From Rhizobium sp. BT03 (lineage in GTDB: Bacteria > Pseudomonadota > Alphaproteobacteria > Rhizobiales > Rhizobiaceae), in the NCBI RefSeq assembly GCF_030053155.1, contig NZ_CP125640.1:1054001-1118000 (forward strand): a stretch of DNA of 64,000 nucleotides, written 5' to 3'. Positions 55,821 to 64,000 of this stretch are shown here, piece by piece. The position numbers and the translations under genes were made by a program. The number at the start of each line of letters is the position of its first letter. Positions within the stretch are counted from its first letter, which is position 1. Below the pieces are notes generated by a model, which worked only from the letters and a program-made list of their open reading frames with translations, was not told where the DNA came from and made no database searches.

Positions 55821-56411
55821 CTATCGGAGTTTATTCCTGTTCAACACGGCCCATTGCAGCAGCATGATCGTCTTGGCGTCGAAGATCTCGCCGTTTTCGA
55901 TCATTCCGGCGGCTTCATCGAGCGGGACTTCGAGAACCTCGATATCCTCGTGCTCCTCGTCCAGGCCACCGCCTTCGGCCACGCGGTCGTCGATGTCGAT
56001 CAGCGAGACGAAGAAGTGGACGACTTCGGTGATGGCGCCGGGCGAGGTATAGCACTTGAACAGGAAACGCGCGTCGCGCAGGTGGTAACCGGTTTCCTCC
56101 ATCGCCTCGCGGCGGATCGCCTGTTCGGGATGATCGTCATCGAGAAGGCCGGCCGGCACCTCGATCATCCAGGCGGGATCGCCGTTGATATGCACGGCAA
56201 GACGGAACTGGCGGACGAGAACGACGAGATCGCGTTGCGGATCGTAAAGCAGGATGCAGGCAGCGGGCGTGCGGTGGTAGACCTCCCGCTTCAAGCGCTG
56301 GGTCGCGCCCTTGCGGTCGATGTAATCGAGCAGATAGCTGCTGAGCTTCGTCCACCCATTCGACAGCGTTTCCGTGCTGACGATCTTCACGCGTGATTTC
56401 GGCTGCATCAT
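55821..56411 (-). CDS. nudK: NUDIX hydrolase, NudK-like (GDP-mannose / ADP-sugar pyrophosphatase)
   Basis: A 196-residue nucleotide-sugar pyrophosphatase. The Nudix region reads WMIEVPAGLLDDDHPEQAIR then REAMEETGYH, with the spacing of E. coli NudK rather than of ADP-ribose pyrophosphatase; a His stands where the first Glu of the box is usual. FKCYTSPGAITEVVHFFVSL is a second family segment. The start codon overlaps the stop of the upstream molybdopterin oxidoreductase (ATGA), so both come from one message. Substrate is inferred only. Confidence 0.88.
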   Translation of the reverse strand: MMQPKSRVKIVSTETLSNGWTKLSSYLLDYIDRKGATQRLKREVYHRTPAACILLYDPQRDLVVLVRQFRLAVHINGDPAWMIEVPAGLLDDDHPEQAIRREAMEETGYHLRDARFLFKCYTSPGAITEVVHFFVSLIDIDDRVAEGGGLDEEHEDIEVLEVPLDEAAGMIENGEIFDAKTIMLLQWAVLNRNKLR

Positions 56412-58546
56412 GCTGTGTCCTTGCGAAGCCAGACCTTGTTGTCGTGCACGGCCGCCCCGCCATAGGGCGCGACCGGGTCAGCGCCGGTCAAGACGTTGAT
56501 ACCCTCGCCGTCGACATGCGCCTTGTTCGGCCAGAGGCCCTCGGCGATCAGCACGCCCGATTTCACTTCGGTGGTGATGCGGGCATGGATGCGCAGGTCG
56601 CCGCGGCTGTTGCCGATGCGGACGAGATCGCCATGGGCGATGCCGCCGGCTTCGGCGTCGGCGGGGTTGATCATCACCTCGGGGCGGCCCTCCTTCTGGC
56701 GGGAGGTCTTGGTCTCGGCGAAGCTCGAATTCAGGAAGTTACGCGCCGGCGAGGTGGCGAGACGGAAGGGATGGTCGGTATCAGCGACTTCGATGACATC
56801 GACCTGATCGGGGAATACAGGCAGCTCCCCATGCGGCCCGAGCAGGCCGACCGCCGCCGGCGGCTTGTTGGGCGCCGGCTGATCGATCCAGTCCGGCCGG
56901 AAATGAAACTTGCCGTCGGGATGGGCAAAGCCGTTCAAGAAATGCGCCTCCTCGAAGGCGGGCTGGCGATCGAACCATTTGTGTTCGAGGAAATGGTCGT
57001 AACCCGGCAGGCCGCTCGATTCGAGCACGCGGTCGACCATCTCGCGGGCTGAAAAGCCGAAGCCAGGGCGATCGGCGACACCGAGGCGTTTGGCCAGTTC
57101 CTCGATGACGAAGAGATTGGTGCGGACGGTTGGCGGCGGCTCGACCAGCTTCGGCCCGAGCAGGATATGGTTCTGGCCGCCGGCCCGGTAGATATCGTCA
57201 TGCTCGACGAACATCGTCGCGGGAATGACGATATCGGCAATATCGGCCGTCTCGGTCATGAACTGCTCGTGCACGGCGACGAAAAGGTCGTCGCGGGCAA
57301 AGCCGCGTTTGACGAGGCGCTGCTCGGGGGCGATGTTGGCCGGGTTGGTGTTCTGGATCAGCATGGCCGTCACCGGGCCGCGATGGCGCAGCGCCACCGG
57401 ATCGCCGGTCAGCACCCGGCCGATCTGCGACTGATCGAGCATGCGGATATCGGCATCCTTCATCGACCGGCCGGTCAGTTCCGCATTGTTCATGCGGAAG
57501 ATATCGCTGTTGGAATGGAAAGCGCCGCCGCCCTCATACTGCCAGGAGCCGAGAACGGTGGCGACCGAGGCGGCTGCATGCATGGCGACCGCGCCGTTGC
57601 GCTGGCGAGTGAAGCCGTAACCGAGGCGGAAGAAGGTCTTTTTCGTCGTGCCGACGAGGCGGCCGAAGGCTTCGATCTCCTCGACCGAAAGGCCGGTGAT
57701 GTCAGCGGCCCATTGCGGCGTCCTGGTTTTCAGATGGGCTTCGAGACCGGCGGGATCATCGGCATATCTAGCCATGTAGTCCCGGTCGGCATAGCCGTCG
57801 CGAAAGGCGATGTGCATGACGGCGCAGGCAAGTGCCGCGTCGGTGCCCGGCCTGACGATCAAGGCCATGTCGGCCTGCTTCATCGTCGGATTGTCGTAGA
57901 TGTCGATGACGACGATCTTGGCGCCGCGCTCCTTGCGCGACTTGATGGCGTGGGTCATCACGTTGACCTGGGTCGAAACCGCATTGGTGCCCCAGATGAC
58001 GACGCAATCGGTGCGGCCCATCTCGCGCGGATCGGGGCCGCGCAGTGTGCCGGTCGCGACGGTGAAGCCGGTCCAGGCGGGGTTGGTGCAGATCGACGAG
58101 AAGAAACCGGAATAGCGCTTGGCGTGACGCAGGCGATCGATGGAATCGCGCTGCACCCAGCCCATGGTGCCGGCATAGAAATAGGGCCAGATCGCCTCGC
58201 TGCCGTCCCTTGCCTCGGCGTTGACGAAGGCTTCGGCGATCTCGTCCAGCGCATCGTCCCAGGAAATCTGCTGCCACTGCCCGGCCCCCTTGGCGCCGGC
58301 GCGGCGCAAGGGATGCATCAGGCGGTCGGGATGGTAGAGCCGCTCGGCATAACGGGCGACCTTGGCGCAGATGACGCCGGAGGTGTAGGAATGGTCGCCG
58401 GCGCCGCGCACGCGGCCGATGCGGCCGTCCTCGGATATCTCGACCTCCAGCGCGCAGGTGGAGGGACAGTCGTGCGGACAGGCCGTGTGGCCTACCCTGG
58501 TATCCGGATTCGGGGATTTGGCGTGGATGGGGGTCGCAATGTTCAT
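56408..58546 (-). CDS. Molybdopterin-dependent oxidoreductase (DMSO reductase superfamily)
   Basis: A 712-residue catalytic subunit. The N-terminal 4Fe-4S motif is CPHDCPSTC followed at a distance by GVICAKVARYAERLYHPDRL. Molybdopterin-binding segments are visible: YAGTMGWVQRDSIDRLRHAK, CVVIWGTNAVSTQVNVMTHA and LFVAVHEQFMTETADIADIV; the C-terminal MGD domain has PADAEAGGIAHGDLVRIGNS. No twin-arginine signal is visible, so it is likely cytoplasmic. The ATG at 58546 starts before the Fe-S domain. No partner subunit genes are adjacent, so electron partner and substrate are unknown. Its stop overlaps nudK. Confidence 0.9.
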   Translation of the reverse strand: MNIATPIHAKSPNPDTRVGHTACPHDCPSTCALEVEISEDGRIGRVRGAGDHSYTSGVICAKVARYAERLYHPDRLMHPLRRAGAKGAGQWQQISWDDALDEIAEAFVNAEARDGSEAIWPYFYAGTMGWVQRDSIDRLRHAKRYSGFFSSICTNPAWTGFTVATGTLRGPDPREMGRTDCVVIWGTNAVSTQVNVMTHAIKSRKERGAKIVVIDIYDNPTMKQADMALIVRPGTDAALACAVMHIAFRDGYADRDYMARYADDPAGLEAHLKTRTPQWAADITGLSVEEIEAFGRLVGTTKKTFFRLGYGFTRQRNGAVAMHAAASVATVLGSWQYEGGGAFHSNSDIFRMNNAELTGRSMKDADIRMLDQSQIGRVLTGDPVALRHRGPVTAMLIQNTNPANIAPEQRLVKRGFARDDLFVAVHEQFMTETADIADIVIPATMFVEHDDIYRAGGQNHILLGPKLVEPPPTVRTNLFVIEELAKRLGVADRPGFGFSAREMVDRVLESSGLPGYDHFLEHKWFDRQPAFEEAHFLNGFAHPDGKFHFRPDWIDQPAPNKPPAAVGLLGPHGELPVFPDQVDVIEVADTDHPFRLATSPARNFLNSSFAETKTSRQKEGRPEVMINPADAEAGGIAHGDLVRIGNSRGDLRIHARITTEVKSGVLIAEGLWPNKAHVDGEGINVLTGADPVAPYGGAAVHDNKVWLRKDTA

Positions 58547-58628
58547 GGCATTTGTATATTCCAAGCCTTGCACGGCCAAAAGCCACAAAACTTTCCCATG
58601 ACGCGAATTCATACGGACATCAGCGAAA

Positions 58629-59498
58629 ATGAACTACCGCCACATCTATCATGCGGGCAATTTTGCCGATGTGCTGAAACATGCCGTGCTGGCGCGGCTG
58701 ATCCGCTACATGCAGAAAAAGGAGGGGGCCTTCCGCGTGCTCGACACGCATGCCGGCATCGGGCTCTACGACCTCTCCTCCGAAGAAGCGCAGAAAACCG
58801 GCGAATGGCTCGACGGCATCGGTAAGCTGATGGAGGCCGATCTCGGACCTCAGGTTTCCGAACTGCTGGAGCCCTACCTGACAGCCATCCGCGAACTCAA
58901 TCCCGAGGGCGGCGTCCGCTTCTATCCCGGATCGCCGAAATTGGCGCGCCTGCTGTTCCGGCCGCAGGACCGGCTGTCGGCGATGGAACTGCACCCCGAG
59001 GATTTTGTCAGGCTGCACCGGCTGTTCGAGGGCGATCATCACGCCCGCATCACCGAGCTCGACGGCTGGCTGGCGCTCGGCGCGCATCTGCCGCCGAAGG
59101 AGAAGCGCGGCATCGTGCTCGTCGATCCGCCCTTCGAGGAAGAGGACGAATATCAGCGCCTGGCCGAGGGGCTGGAAAAGGCCTATCGCCGTTTTCCCGG
59201 CGGCACTTATTGCCTGTGGTATCCGCTGAAAAAGGGCGCGCCGATCAAGGAATTCCACGAGAGGCTGCAGGCGCTCGACATTCCGAAAATGCTCTGCGCC
59301 GAACTTTCCGTTCGCAGCGACCGCGGCATCACGGGGCTGACGGGCTCCGGCCTCGTCATTGTCAACCCGCCCTTCACGCTGAAGGACGAGCTGCACCAGC
59401 TGCTGCCGGCGCTGAAGGATCATCTGGCGCAGGACCGTTTTGCCTCGCACCGCGCCTTCTGGCTGCGCGGCGAGACCAAGACGGTCAAGGACGATTGA
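58629..59498 (+). CDS. rlmJ: 23S rRNA (adenine(2030)-N6)-methyltransferase
   Basis: A 289-residue SAM-dependent methyltransferase modifying A2030 (E. coli numbering) of 23S rRNA. It begins MNYRHIYHAGNFADVLKHAV and has the SAM region FRVLDTHAGIGLYDL, the catalytic DPPF loop (GIVLVDPPFEEEDEYQRLAE) and YCLWYPLKKGAPI. Length and motifs are those of a full RlmJ (formerly YhiR). It is divergent from the molybdopterin oxidoreductase gene with an 82-base gap that must hold both promoters. Confidence 0.93.
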   Translation: MNYRHIYHAGNFADVLKHAVLARLIRYMQKKEGAFRVLDTHAGIGLYDLSSEEAQKTGEWLDGIGKLMEADLGPQVSELLEPYLTAIRELNPEGGVRFYPGSPKLARLLFRPQDRLSAMELHPEDFVRLHRLFEGDHHARITELDGWLALGAHLPPKEKRGIVLVDPPFEEEDEYQRLAEGLEKAYRRFPGGTYCLWYPLKKGAPIKEFHERLQALDIPKMLCAELSVRSDRGITGLTGSGLVIVNPPFTLKDELHQLLPALKDHLAQDRFASHRAFWLRGETKTVKDD

Positions 59499-59556
59499 CC
59501 CCTTAACCCGCTTCGGGAATAGTCCGCCGCGGTTTCACAATCTCGTCAGGTATCTC

Positions 59557-60153
59557 ATGAAGCTCCTTTGGTCGCCGCCCTCCCCCTATTCCAACAAGGT
59601 CCGGATGGCCGCGCATTTCCTGGATATCGAGTTGAATGCCATCCGGGTCGACACCAATACCGCGCCGGCGATCCTGGTGGAGAACAATCCGCTCGGCAAG
59701 ATCCCGACGCTGCTGACCGATGACGGCGCCGCGATCTTCGACAGCGTGGCGATCATGCATTATTTCGACCGGCTGACGAAGGGCAGGCTCTATCCTTCCA
59801 AGAAGGGCAAACGCACGGATGCGGAGGTCCTCGAGTCGCTCTGCGACGGCATCTGCGACTGCCTGCTGGCGATCACGTATGAGCGGCGCTTTCGCGATCA
59901 GGAAAAGATCCACCAGCCCTGGATCGACCGGCAATGGAAGAAGGTGACGAGCGGGCTTGCGCATCTCAGCGCCCAACCGCCGAAACCGGGCAAGAAACTC
60001 AACGGCGGACATTTCGCGCTCGCCGCGACGCTCGGCTATCTCGATCTGCGCTTCAAGGGCCAGTGGGAAGCCGATCACGCGCCGCTGATCGACTGGCTGG
60101 CTCAGTTCGAAAAGAAATTCCCCGCCTATCAGCAGCTCAAGGCCCAGGCCTGA
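59557..60153 (+). CDS. Glutathione S-transferase family protein
   Basis: A 198-residue protein with a thioredoxin-like N-terminal domain (MKLLWSPPSPYSNKVRMAAH then FLDIELNAI, with NPLGKIPTLLTDDGAAIFDS binding the glutathione gamma-glutamyl part) and an all-helical C-terminal domain (LAATLGYLDLRFKGQWEADH). The active-site residue is probably Ser in SPPSPYSNK. The substrate is unknown. The ATG at 59557 is the family start; it follows rlmJ by 58 bases. A perfect hairpin after it serves this gene and the convergent outer-membrane protein gene. Confidence 0.9.
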   Translation: MKLLWSPPSPYSNKVRMAAHFLDIELNAIRVDTNTAPAILVENNPLGKIPTLLTDDGAAIFDSVAIMHYFDRLTKGRLYPSKKGKRTDAEVLESLCDGICDCLLAITYERRFRDQEKIHQPWIDRQWKKVTSGLAHLSAQPPKPGKKLNGGHFALAATLGYLDLRFKGQWEADHAPLIDWLAQFEKKFPAYQQLKAQA

Positions 60154-60177
60154 GCGCCCGGCAACAACAAGCGAGCA

Positions 60178-60208
60178 GAAGAAGCCGGGCGATGTGCCCG
60201 GCTTCTTC
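60178..60208. terminator. Bidirectional hairpin terminator
   Basis: A perfect 13-bp stem GAAGAAGCCGGGC / GCCCGGCTTCTTC with a 5-base loop lies between the GST gene and the convergent beta-barrel gene. The T-rich arms replace a long T tract on either side. Confidence 0.8.
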
Positions 60209-60228
60209 ATATTCCAACGTTGTTCGGC

Positions 60229-60864
60229 TTAGAACTTGACGCCGATACCGAGCTTGACGCTGTTCTCGTCGTAACCGCGCGAGAAGCTGCCGGAGTCGAG
60301 GTCGTAATCCTTGCTCTGGTAATCGGTGTAGCGATATTCCAAGCGCGTCGTGATGTTGTTGGTCACGAAAGCTTCGACGCCGGCGCCGACCGTATAGCCG
60401 TAGGCCGTCTTGCTTTCGTCCGAGGTACCGTCGGAAACCTTGATGTTGCCGAGGGCAAGACCGGCCGTGCCGTAGAGCAGGAAGGGGTTCATGTCGTAGC
60501 CGACGCGGCCACGGACGGAGCCGTTCCAGCCATACTTGTTCTTGACGCCGCCCGAGGAAACATCGTCGCCGCTGTAGCCGAGATCGGATTCAACGCCGTA
60601 AACGATCTGACCCTGCTGCCAGTTATAGCCGGTGAAGACCTGGCCGCCGAAGCCATAGGTGTGGCGATCGGAACCAAAGTCGCCCATGTTATAGGTGCCG
60701 GCGCCGCCGAGATAGAAGCCTTCCCAGTTGCCGGCCGGCTTGACCGGGGCTTCCTGGGCGACCGGTGCTTCCGGAACCTGGTCGACGGCATCGGCCGCCT
60801 GAGCTGCCGAGACGCCCGCAATTGCAAAAACGGAGGCCATGAGGCCAGCAATGAGTACACGCAT
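60229..60864 (-). CDS. Outer membrane beta-barrel protein (Omp25/RopB-like)
   Basis: A 211-residue protein with a signal peptide (MRVLIAGLMASVFAIAGVSA then AQA). An acidic/Pro linker (VPEAPVAQEAPVKPAGNWEG) leads into an eight-strand barrel with alternating residues: FYLGGAGTYNMGDFGSDRHT, NITTRLEYRYTDYQSKDYDL and the C-terminal Phe-ended SVKLGIGVKF, the outer-membrane insertion signal. It resembles the Omp25/Omp31 and RopB proteins of Rhizobiales. GGAGACTAAGT precedes the ATG. It sits alone with an AT-rich 365-base upstream region, typical of a strongly expressed outer-membrane gene. Confidence 0.9.
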   Translation of the reverse strand: MRVLIAGLMASVFAIAGVSAAQAADAVDQVPEAPVAQEAPVKPAGNWEGFYLGGAGTYNMGDFGSDRHTYGFGGQVFTGYNWQQGQIVYGVESDLGYSGDDVSSGGVKNKYGWNGSVRGRVGYDMNPFLLYGTAGLALGNIKVSDGTSDESKTAYGYTVGAGVEAFVTNNITTRLEYRYTDYQSKDYDLDSGSFSRGYDENSVKLGIGVKF

Positions 60865-61229
60865 ACTTAGTCTCCTTTCAGTCCCGCACCGCTTGTCATC
60901 TGTCTATCAGTGAAGCATTGGCGGGATATTGCCAGATGTCCCTTCCGGATCGAGACTGAAATTGGAACTCAAATGCGGATTTGAAAGAGCCAAATTGTGA
61001 TATCATTGTGGCTGCCGCATGGCCGAAATTCGATGTTGCTTTGACGCAACATACACTTCATTAACCATACCGAAGTGTTAAACCGAAAATACTTATTTTA
61101 AGAAATCGCATTCTTAAATAATACATAGAATATCCCACCCACCGATGCAACCGCAACGGCCTATTTATATAATCTCCGCCCGCCCCTATATAGTCGGCAG
61201 ACAGACTCGCGGGATTAGAAGGCAGGATT
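60865..61229. other. AT-rich divergent promoter region between the beta-barrel gene and the SDR gene
   Basis: 365 bases without a gene. It contains a perfect 8-bp inverted repeat (61097-61118), another partly palindromic A/T-rich tract, and a TATATAAT sequence near 61165 that could be the -10 element of the SDR promoter. The beta-barrel promoter should lie near the left end. Confidence 0.5.
61097..61118. repeat. Inverted repeat TTTAAGAA-N6-TTCTTAAA
   Basis: Two perfect 8-base arms are separated by six bases (61097-61104 and 61111-61118). It lies in the divergent region between an outer-membrane protein gene and an SDR-uvrC operon and looks like a dimeric regulator site; the binder is unknown. 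Confidence 0.45.
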
Positions 61230-61997
61230 TTGAACCACAAAAGACTTCGCTCGGCCCTTGTAACAGGGGCTGCTAAAAGAATAGGCCGGGCAATCGCCGA
61301 AGACCTTGCTGCAAATGGCTTTTCCGTTGCGATCCACGCGAACGGCTCCCTCCGTGAAGCCGAAGAGTTGGCGGCGGAATTGCGGCAGAAGGGATTTCGG
61401 GCGATCGCGCTCAAGGCCGACCTTACCGATATCGGCGAAACCGGCGAGCTCGTGAAAAGAGCGTCGGAAGCTCTCGGGCCGATCGACCTGCTCGTCAACA
61501 ACGCCTCTGTCTTCCACCAGGATTCGGCCCGCAGTTTCGATGCGCAGGCATGGGCGCAGCATTTCGACGTCCATGTGCGGGCGCCGTCGATCCTTGCCGC
61601 AGCACTCGCCGAACAGCTGCCCGAGGATGCGACCGGGCTGATCGTCAATATCGTCGACCAGCGGGTCTGGGCGCTCAATCCCGGCTTCTATTCCTACACG
61701 CTGTCGAAGGCCGCACTCTGGACGGCGACGCAGACGATGGCGCAGACCTTTGCGCCGAAGCTGCGCGTCAATGCCATCGGCCCCGGCCCGACAGTACGCA
61801 GCGCGCGGCAATCGGAAGAGGACTTCCAGGCTCAGATCGACGGGCTTATCATGAGAGCGGGGCCGGGATTCGGCGAGTTCGGACAGACGATTCGCTTTCT
61901 CTTCGACACGCCCTCGATCACCGGCCAGATGATTGCCCTCGACGGCGGCCAGCACCTCGCCTGGCAGACGCCCGATGTGGCGGAGATTACGGAATGA
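61230..61997 (+). CDS. Short-chain dehydrogenase (SDR family)
   Basis: A 255-residue NAD(P)-dependent enzyme. The cofactor loop reads [20 protein letters not shown], with [14 protein letters not shown], and the active site Tyr-Lys pair in [31 protein letters not shown] and [14 protein letters not shown] complete the fold. The TGAAKRIGR variant and the HxNxS-type loop resemble the FolM/pteridine reductase branch, but the substrate is inferred. The start is TTG at 61230 after AAGGCAGGAT. Its stop overlaps the uvrC start codon (ATGA). Confidence 0.9.
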   Translation: MNHKRLRSALVTGAAKRIGRAIAEDLAANGFSVAIHANGSLREAEELAAELRQKGFRAIALKADLTDIGETGELVKRASEALGPIDLLVNNASVFHQDSARSFDAQAWAQHFDVHVRAPSILAAALAEQLPEDATGLIVNIVDQRVWALNPGFYSYTLSKAALWTATQTMAQTFAPKLRVNAIGPGPTVRSARQSEEDFQAQIDGLIMRAGPGFGEFGQTIRFLFDTPSITGQMIALDGGQHLAWQTPDVAEITE

Positions 61998-64000
61998 ATG
62001 GACGAAAGCTGCCGGATGGCGGCGTTCTCTACGACGATACGGATGAGAGCGAAGACGAGATCGAGGTGGAAGGCGACGTTTCCGCCGCTGCCCCGCTTGC
62101 GGCCGCGGTCGACTGGAACGCCGGCAGCCTCAACGAGACCGGGCTTATCGGCGCCGAACTGATCGGCGAGTTCGTCAAGCGGCTGCCGAACAGCCCCGGC
62201 GTCTACCGCATGTTCAATGCCGAGGGCGATGTGCTCTATGTCGGCAAGGCGCGAAGCCTGAAGAAGCGCGTCGGCAATTACGCCGTCGGCCGCGTGCACT
62301 CCAACCGCATCGCCCAGATGGTGCGGCAGACGGCGAATATGGAATTCGTGACGACGCGCACGGAAACCGAAGCGCTGCTCCTGGAAGCGAATCTGATCAA
62401 GCGCTTGCGACCGCGCTTTAACGTGCTGCTGCGCGACGACAAGTCCTTTCCCTATATCCTCATCACCGGCGATCACCGGGCGCCGGCCATTTTCAAGCAT
62501 CGCGGCGCGCGGGCAAGGAAGGGCGATTATTTCGGGCCTTTCGCCTCGGCCGGCGCGGTCGGCCGGACGATCAATTCGCTGCAGCGCGCCTTCCTGATCC
62601 GCACCTGTACCGACAGCGTCTTCGAAACACGCACGCGCCCCTGCCTGCTCTACCAGATCAAGCGCTGTTCCGGGCCGTGCACCCATGAGGTCAGCGATGG
62701 AGGTTACGGCGAACTGGTGCAGGAGGCGAAGGACTTCCTCTCCGGCAAGAGCCAGAAGGTGAAGTCGCATATGGCCGAGGCCATGAACCAGGCGGCCGAG
62801 GATCTCGACTTCGAGCGGGCGGCGATCTATCGCGACCGCCTGGCGGCACTTTCGCATGTGCAGAGCCATCAGGGCATCAATCCTGCCGGCGTCGAGGAGG
62901 CGGACGTTTTCGCCATCCATCATGAAGGCGGCGTCTCCTGCATTCAGGTGTTCTTCTTCCGCACCGGCCAGAACTGGGGCAACCGCGCCTATTTCCCGAA
63001 GGCCGATCCGCAGTTGTCCGGCGCCGAAGTGCTGAATGCCTTCCTCGCGCAATTCTACGACGACAAGCCGGTACCGAAGCAGATCATGCTGTCTGAGACA
63101 ATCGAGGAGATGGAACTGCTCGCAGCCGCCCTCAGCGAAAAGGCCGGCCACAAGGTTTCGATCCTGGTGCCGCAGCGCGGCGAGAAGCGTGATCTCGTCG
63201 ACCATGTCGTCGGCAATGCCCGCGAGGCGCATGGGCGCAAGCTTGCCGAGACGGCGTCGCAATCGCGGCTGCTGGAAGGATTCAAGGACACGTTTGGGCT
63301 TACCTACGCGCCGCAGCGCATCGAGATCTACGACAACTCGCATATCATGGGCACCAATGCCGTCGGCGGCATGGTGGTCGCGGGGCCGGAAGGTTTCGTC
63401 AAGAACCAGTACCGCAAGTTCAACATCAAATCGACCGACATCACGCCCGGCGACGACTTCGGCATGATGAAGGAGGTGATGACGCGGCGCTTCTCGCGGC
63501 TGATCAAGGAGGAAGGCATTCCCGACCGGACGGCGCAGGCAACTGCTGCCGACGCCGCCGACATGCCCTTCCCGGCCTGGCCGGACGTGATCCTCATCGA
63601 CGGCGGCCAGGGACAGATGACGGCGGTGCGCGCCATCCTGACCGAGCTCGGCATCACCGACAGCGTGACGGCGATCGGCATCGCCAAGGGTGTCGACCGC
63701 GATGCCGGGCGCGAGCGCTTCTTCCCGCCGGGACGCGAGAGTTTCACCCTGCCGCCGCGCGATCCGGTGCTCTATTTCGTCCAGCGCATGCGCGACGAGG
63801 CGCATCGTTTCGCCATCGGCTCGCACCGGGCCCGGCGCAAGAAGGAAATGGTCAAGAACCCGCTCGACGAGATCGGCGGCATCGGCCCATCGCGCAAGCG
63901 CGCGCTGCTCCAGCATTTCGGCACGGCGAAGGCGGTTTCGCGTGCCGCACTCTCCGACCTGATGGCGGTGGAAGGCATTTCAGAAGCCGTCGCCAGGCAG
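61994..64000 (+). CDS. uvrC: Excinuclease ABC subunit C (3' end beyond the window)
   Basis: At least 669 codons, open to the right edge, starting at ATG 61994. UvrC makes both incisions in nucleotide excision repair with UvrAB. After a low-complexity acidic N-terminal extension (about 1-45) comes the GIY-YIG domain ([20 protein letters not shown]), then a Cys cluster region ([20 protein letters not shown]), the UVR domain ([20 protein letters not shown]), and the RNase H-like endonuclease domain ([33 protein letters not shown]) and HhH motifs ([20 protein letters not shown]). Its start overlaps the SDR stop, so the two are translationally coupled. Confidence 0.95.
   Translation, partial: MNGRKLPDGGVLYDDTDESEDEIEVEGDVSAAAPLAAAVDWNAGSLNETGLIGAELIGEFVKRLPNSPGVYRMFNAEGDVLYVGKARSLKKRVGNYAVGRVHSNRIAQMVRQTANMEFVTTRTETEALLLEANLIKRLRPRFNVLLRDDKSFPYILITGDHRAPAIFKHRGARARKGDYFGPFASAGAVGRTINSLQRAFLIRTCTDSVFETRTRPCLLYQIKRCSGPCTHEVSDGGYGELVQEAKDFLSGKSQKVKSHMAEAMNQAAEDLDFERAAIYRDRLAALSHVQSHQGINPAGVEEADVFAIHHEGGVSCIQVFFFRTGQNWGNRAYFPKADPQLSGAEVLNAFLAQFYDDKPVPKQIMLSETIEEMELLAAALSEKAGHKVSILVPQRGEKRDLVDHVVGNAREAHGRKLAETASQSRLLEGFKDTFGLTYAPQRIEIYDNSHIMGTNAVGGMVVAGPEGFVKNQYRKFNIKSTDITPGDDFGMMKEVMTRRFSRLIKEEGIPDRTAQATAADAADMPFPAWPDVILIDGGQGQMTAVRAILTELGITDSVTAIGIAKGVDRDAGRERFFPPGRESFTLPPRDPVLYFVQRMRDEAHRFAIGSHRARRKKEMVKNPLDEIGGIGPSRKRALLQHFGTAKAVSRAALSDLMAVEGISEAVARQ

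Noticed and set aside
60964..60990. GGAAC sequence upstream of the SDR gene as a second EcfG promoter
   Set aside because: No CGTT or TT lies at the required 16-19 base spacing, so it does not match the consensus.
61832..63916. 694-codon open frame antisense to uvrC
   Set aside because: Same GC artefact; it lies wholly opposite the coding sequence of UvrC with clear GIY-YIG, UVR and HhH motifs. Similar long antisense frames over ppk, ppx, aspS, the glycosyltransferase and the Mo-enzyme are rejected for the same reason.

Overview
The window looks like chromosomal core DNA of a Rhizobium in the R. leguminosarum / R. etli group. The evidence is the high GC content, rhizobial gene neighbourhoods (ldtR beside an L,D-transpeptidase; DUF177-plsX-fabH-ihfA-merR; purN-purM / perM-hdaA-ppk-ppx; SDR-uvrC), signature proteins (aspartate/glutamate leucyltransferase, a K+-independent H+-pyrophosphatase, HdaA) and several families of palindromic intergenic repeats. 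This is inferred from sequence reading only; no database search was made. I saw no tRNA, rRNA, CRISPR array, insertion sequence or prophage.

Layout. 1-3.3 kb: start of a probable bcsN lipoprotein gene, a DUF1236 gene with a textbook EcfG-type stress promoter, and a hybrid histidine kinase divergent from a single-domain response regulator. 3.3-8.5 kb: a minus-strand block merR, ihfA, fabH, plsX, DUF177, ubiquinol-cytochrome c chaperone, with bamE divergent. 8.7-12 kb: hppA, nusB, ribH. 12.4-20.7 kb: a plus-strand island with a small secreted protein, cupin, GNAT, an AT-richer orphan, a large two-part glycosyltransferase and rmlCBDA for dTDP-L-rhamnose. 20.8-24.5 kb: glyA-nrdR-ribD-ribE. The island therefore lies between the two halves of a riboflavin operon that is usually contiguous. 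24.6-27.5 kb: L,D-transpeptidase, its probable regulator LdtR, and a small membrane protein.

27.7-36.3 kb: hemB, an RDD membrane protein, bpt, a DMT exporter, an AbrB/Doc toxin-antitoxin pair, an SRPBCC protein, parC and a secreted protein of unknown function. 36.4-45.7 kb: TetR with a divergent serine hydrolase, aspS, a Tat-exported multicopper oxidase, rnd, a membrane adenylate cyclase and a phytase-like esterase. 45.9-53.6 kb: polyphosphate genes ppx and ppk, the replication regulator hdaA, perM, and divergent purM-purN. 53.8-64 kb: an AT-rich orphan membrane protein, a lone phnM, nudK overlapping a molybdopterin oxidoreductase, rlmJ, a GST, an outer-membrane beta-barrel, an SDR overlapping uvrC, and uvrC running off the window.

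The most unusual signals are: a 186-bp inverted-repeat element sitting in frame inside ribD and adding about 62 residues; its intergenic sister copy beside ppx; a second ~110-bp repeat family in three copies, one of which supplies the parC stop codon; the surface-sugar island splitting the riboflavin operon; and two compositionally foreign orphan genes.
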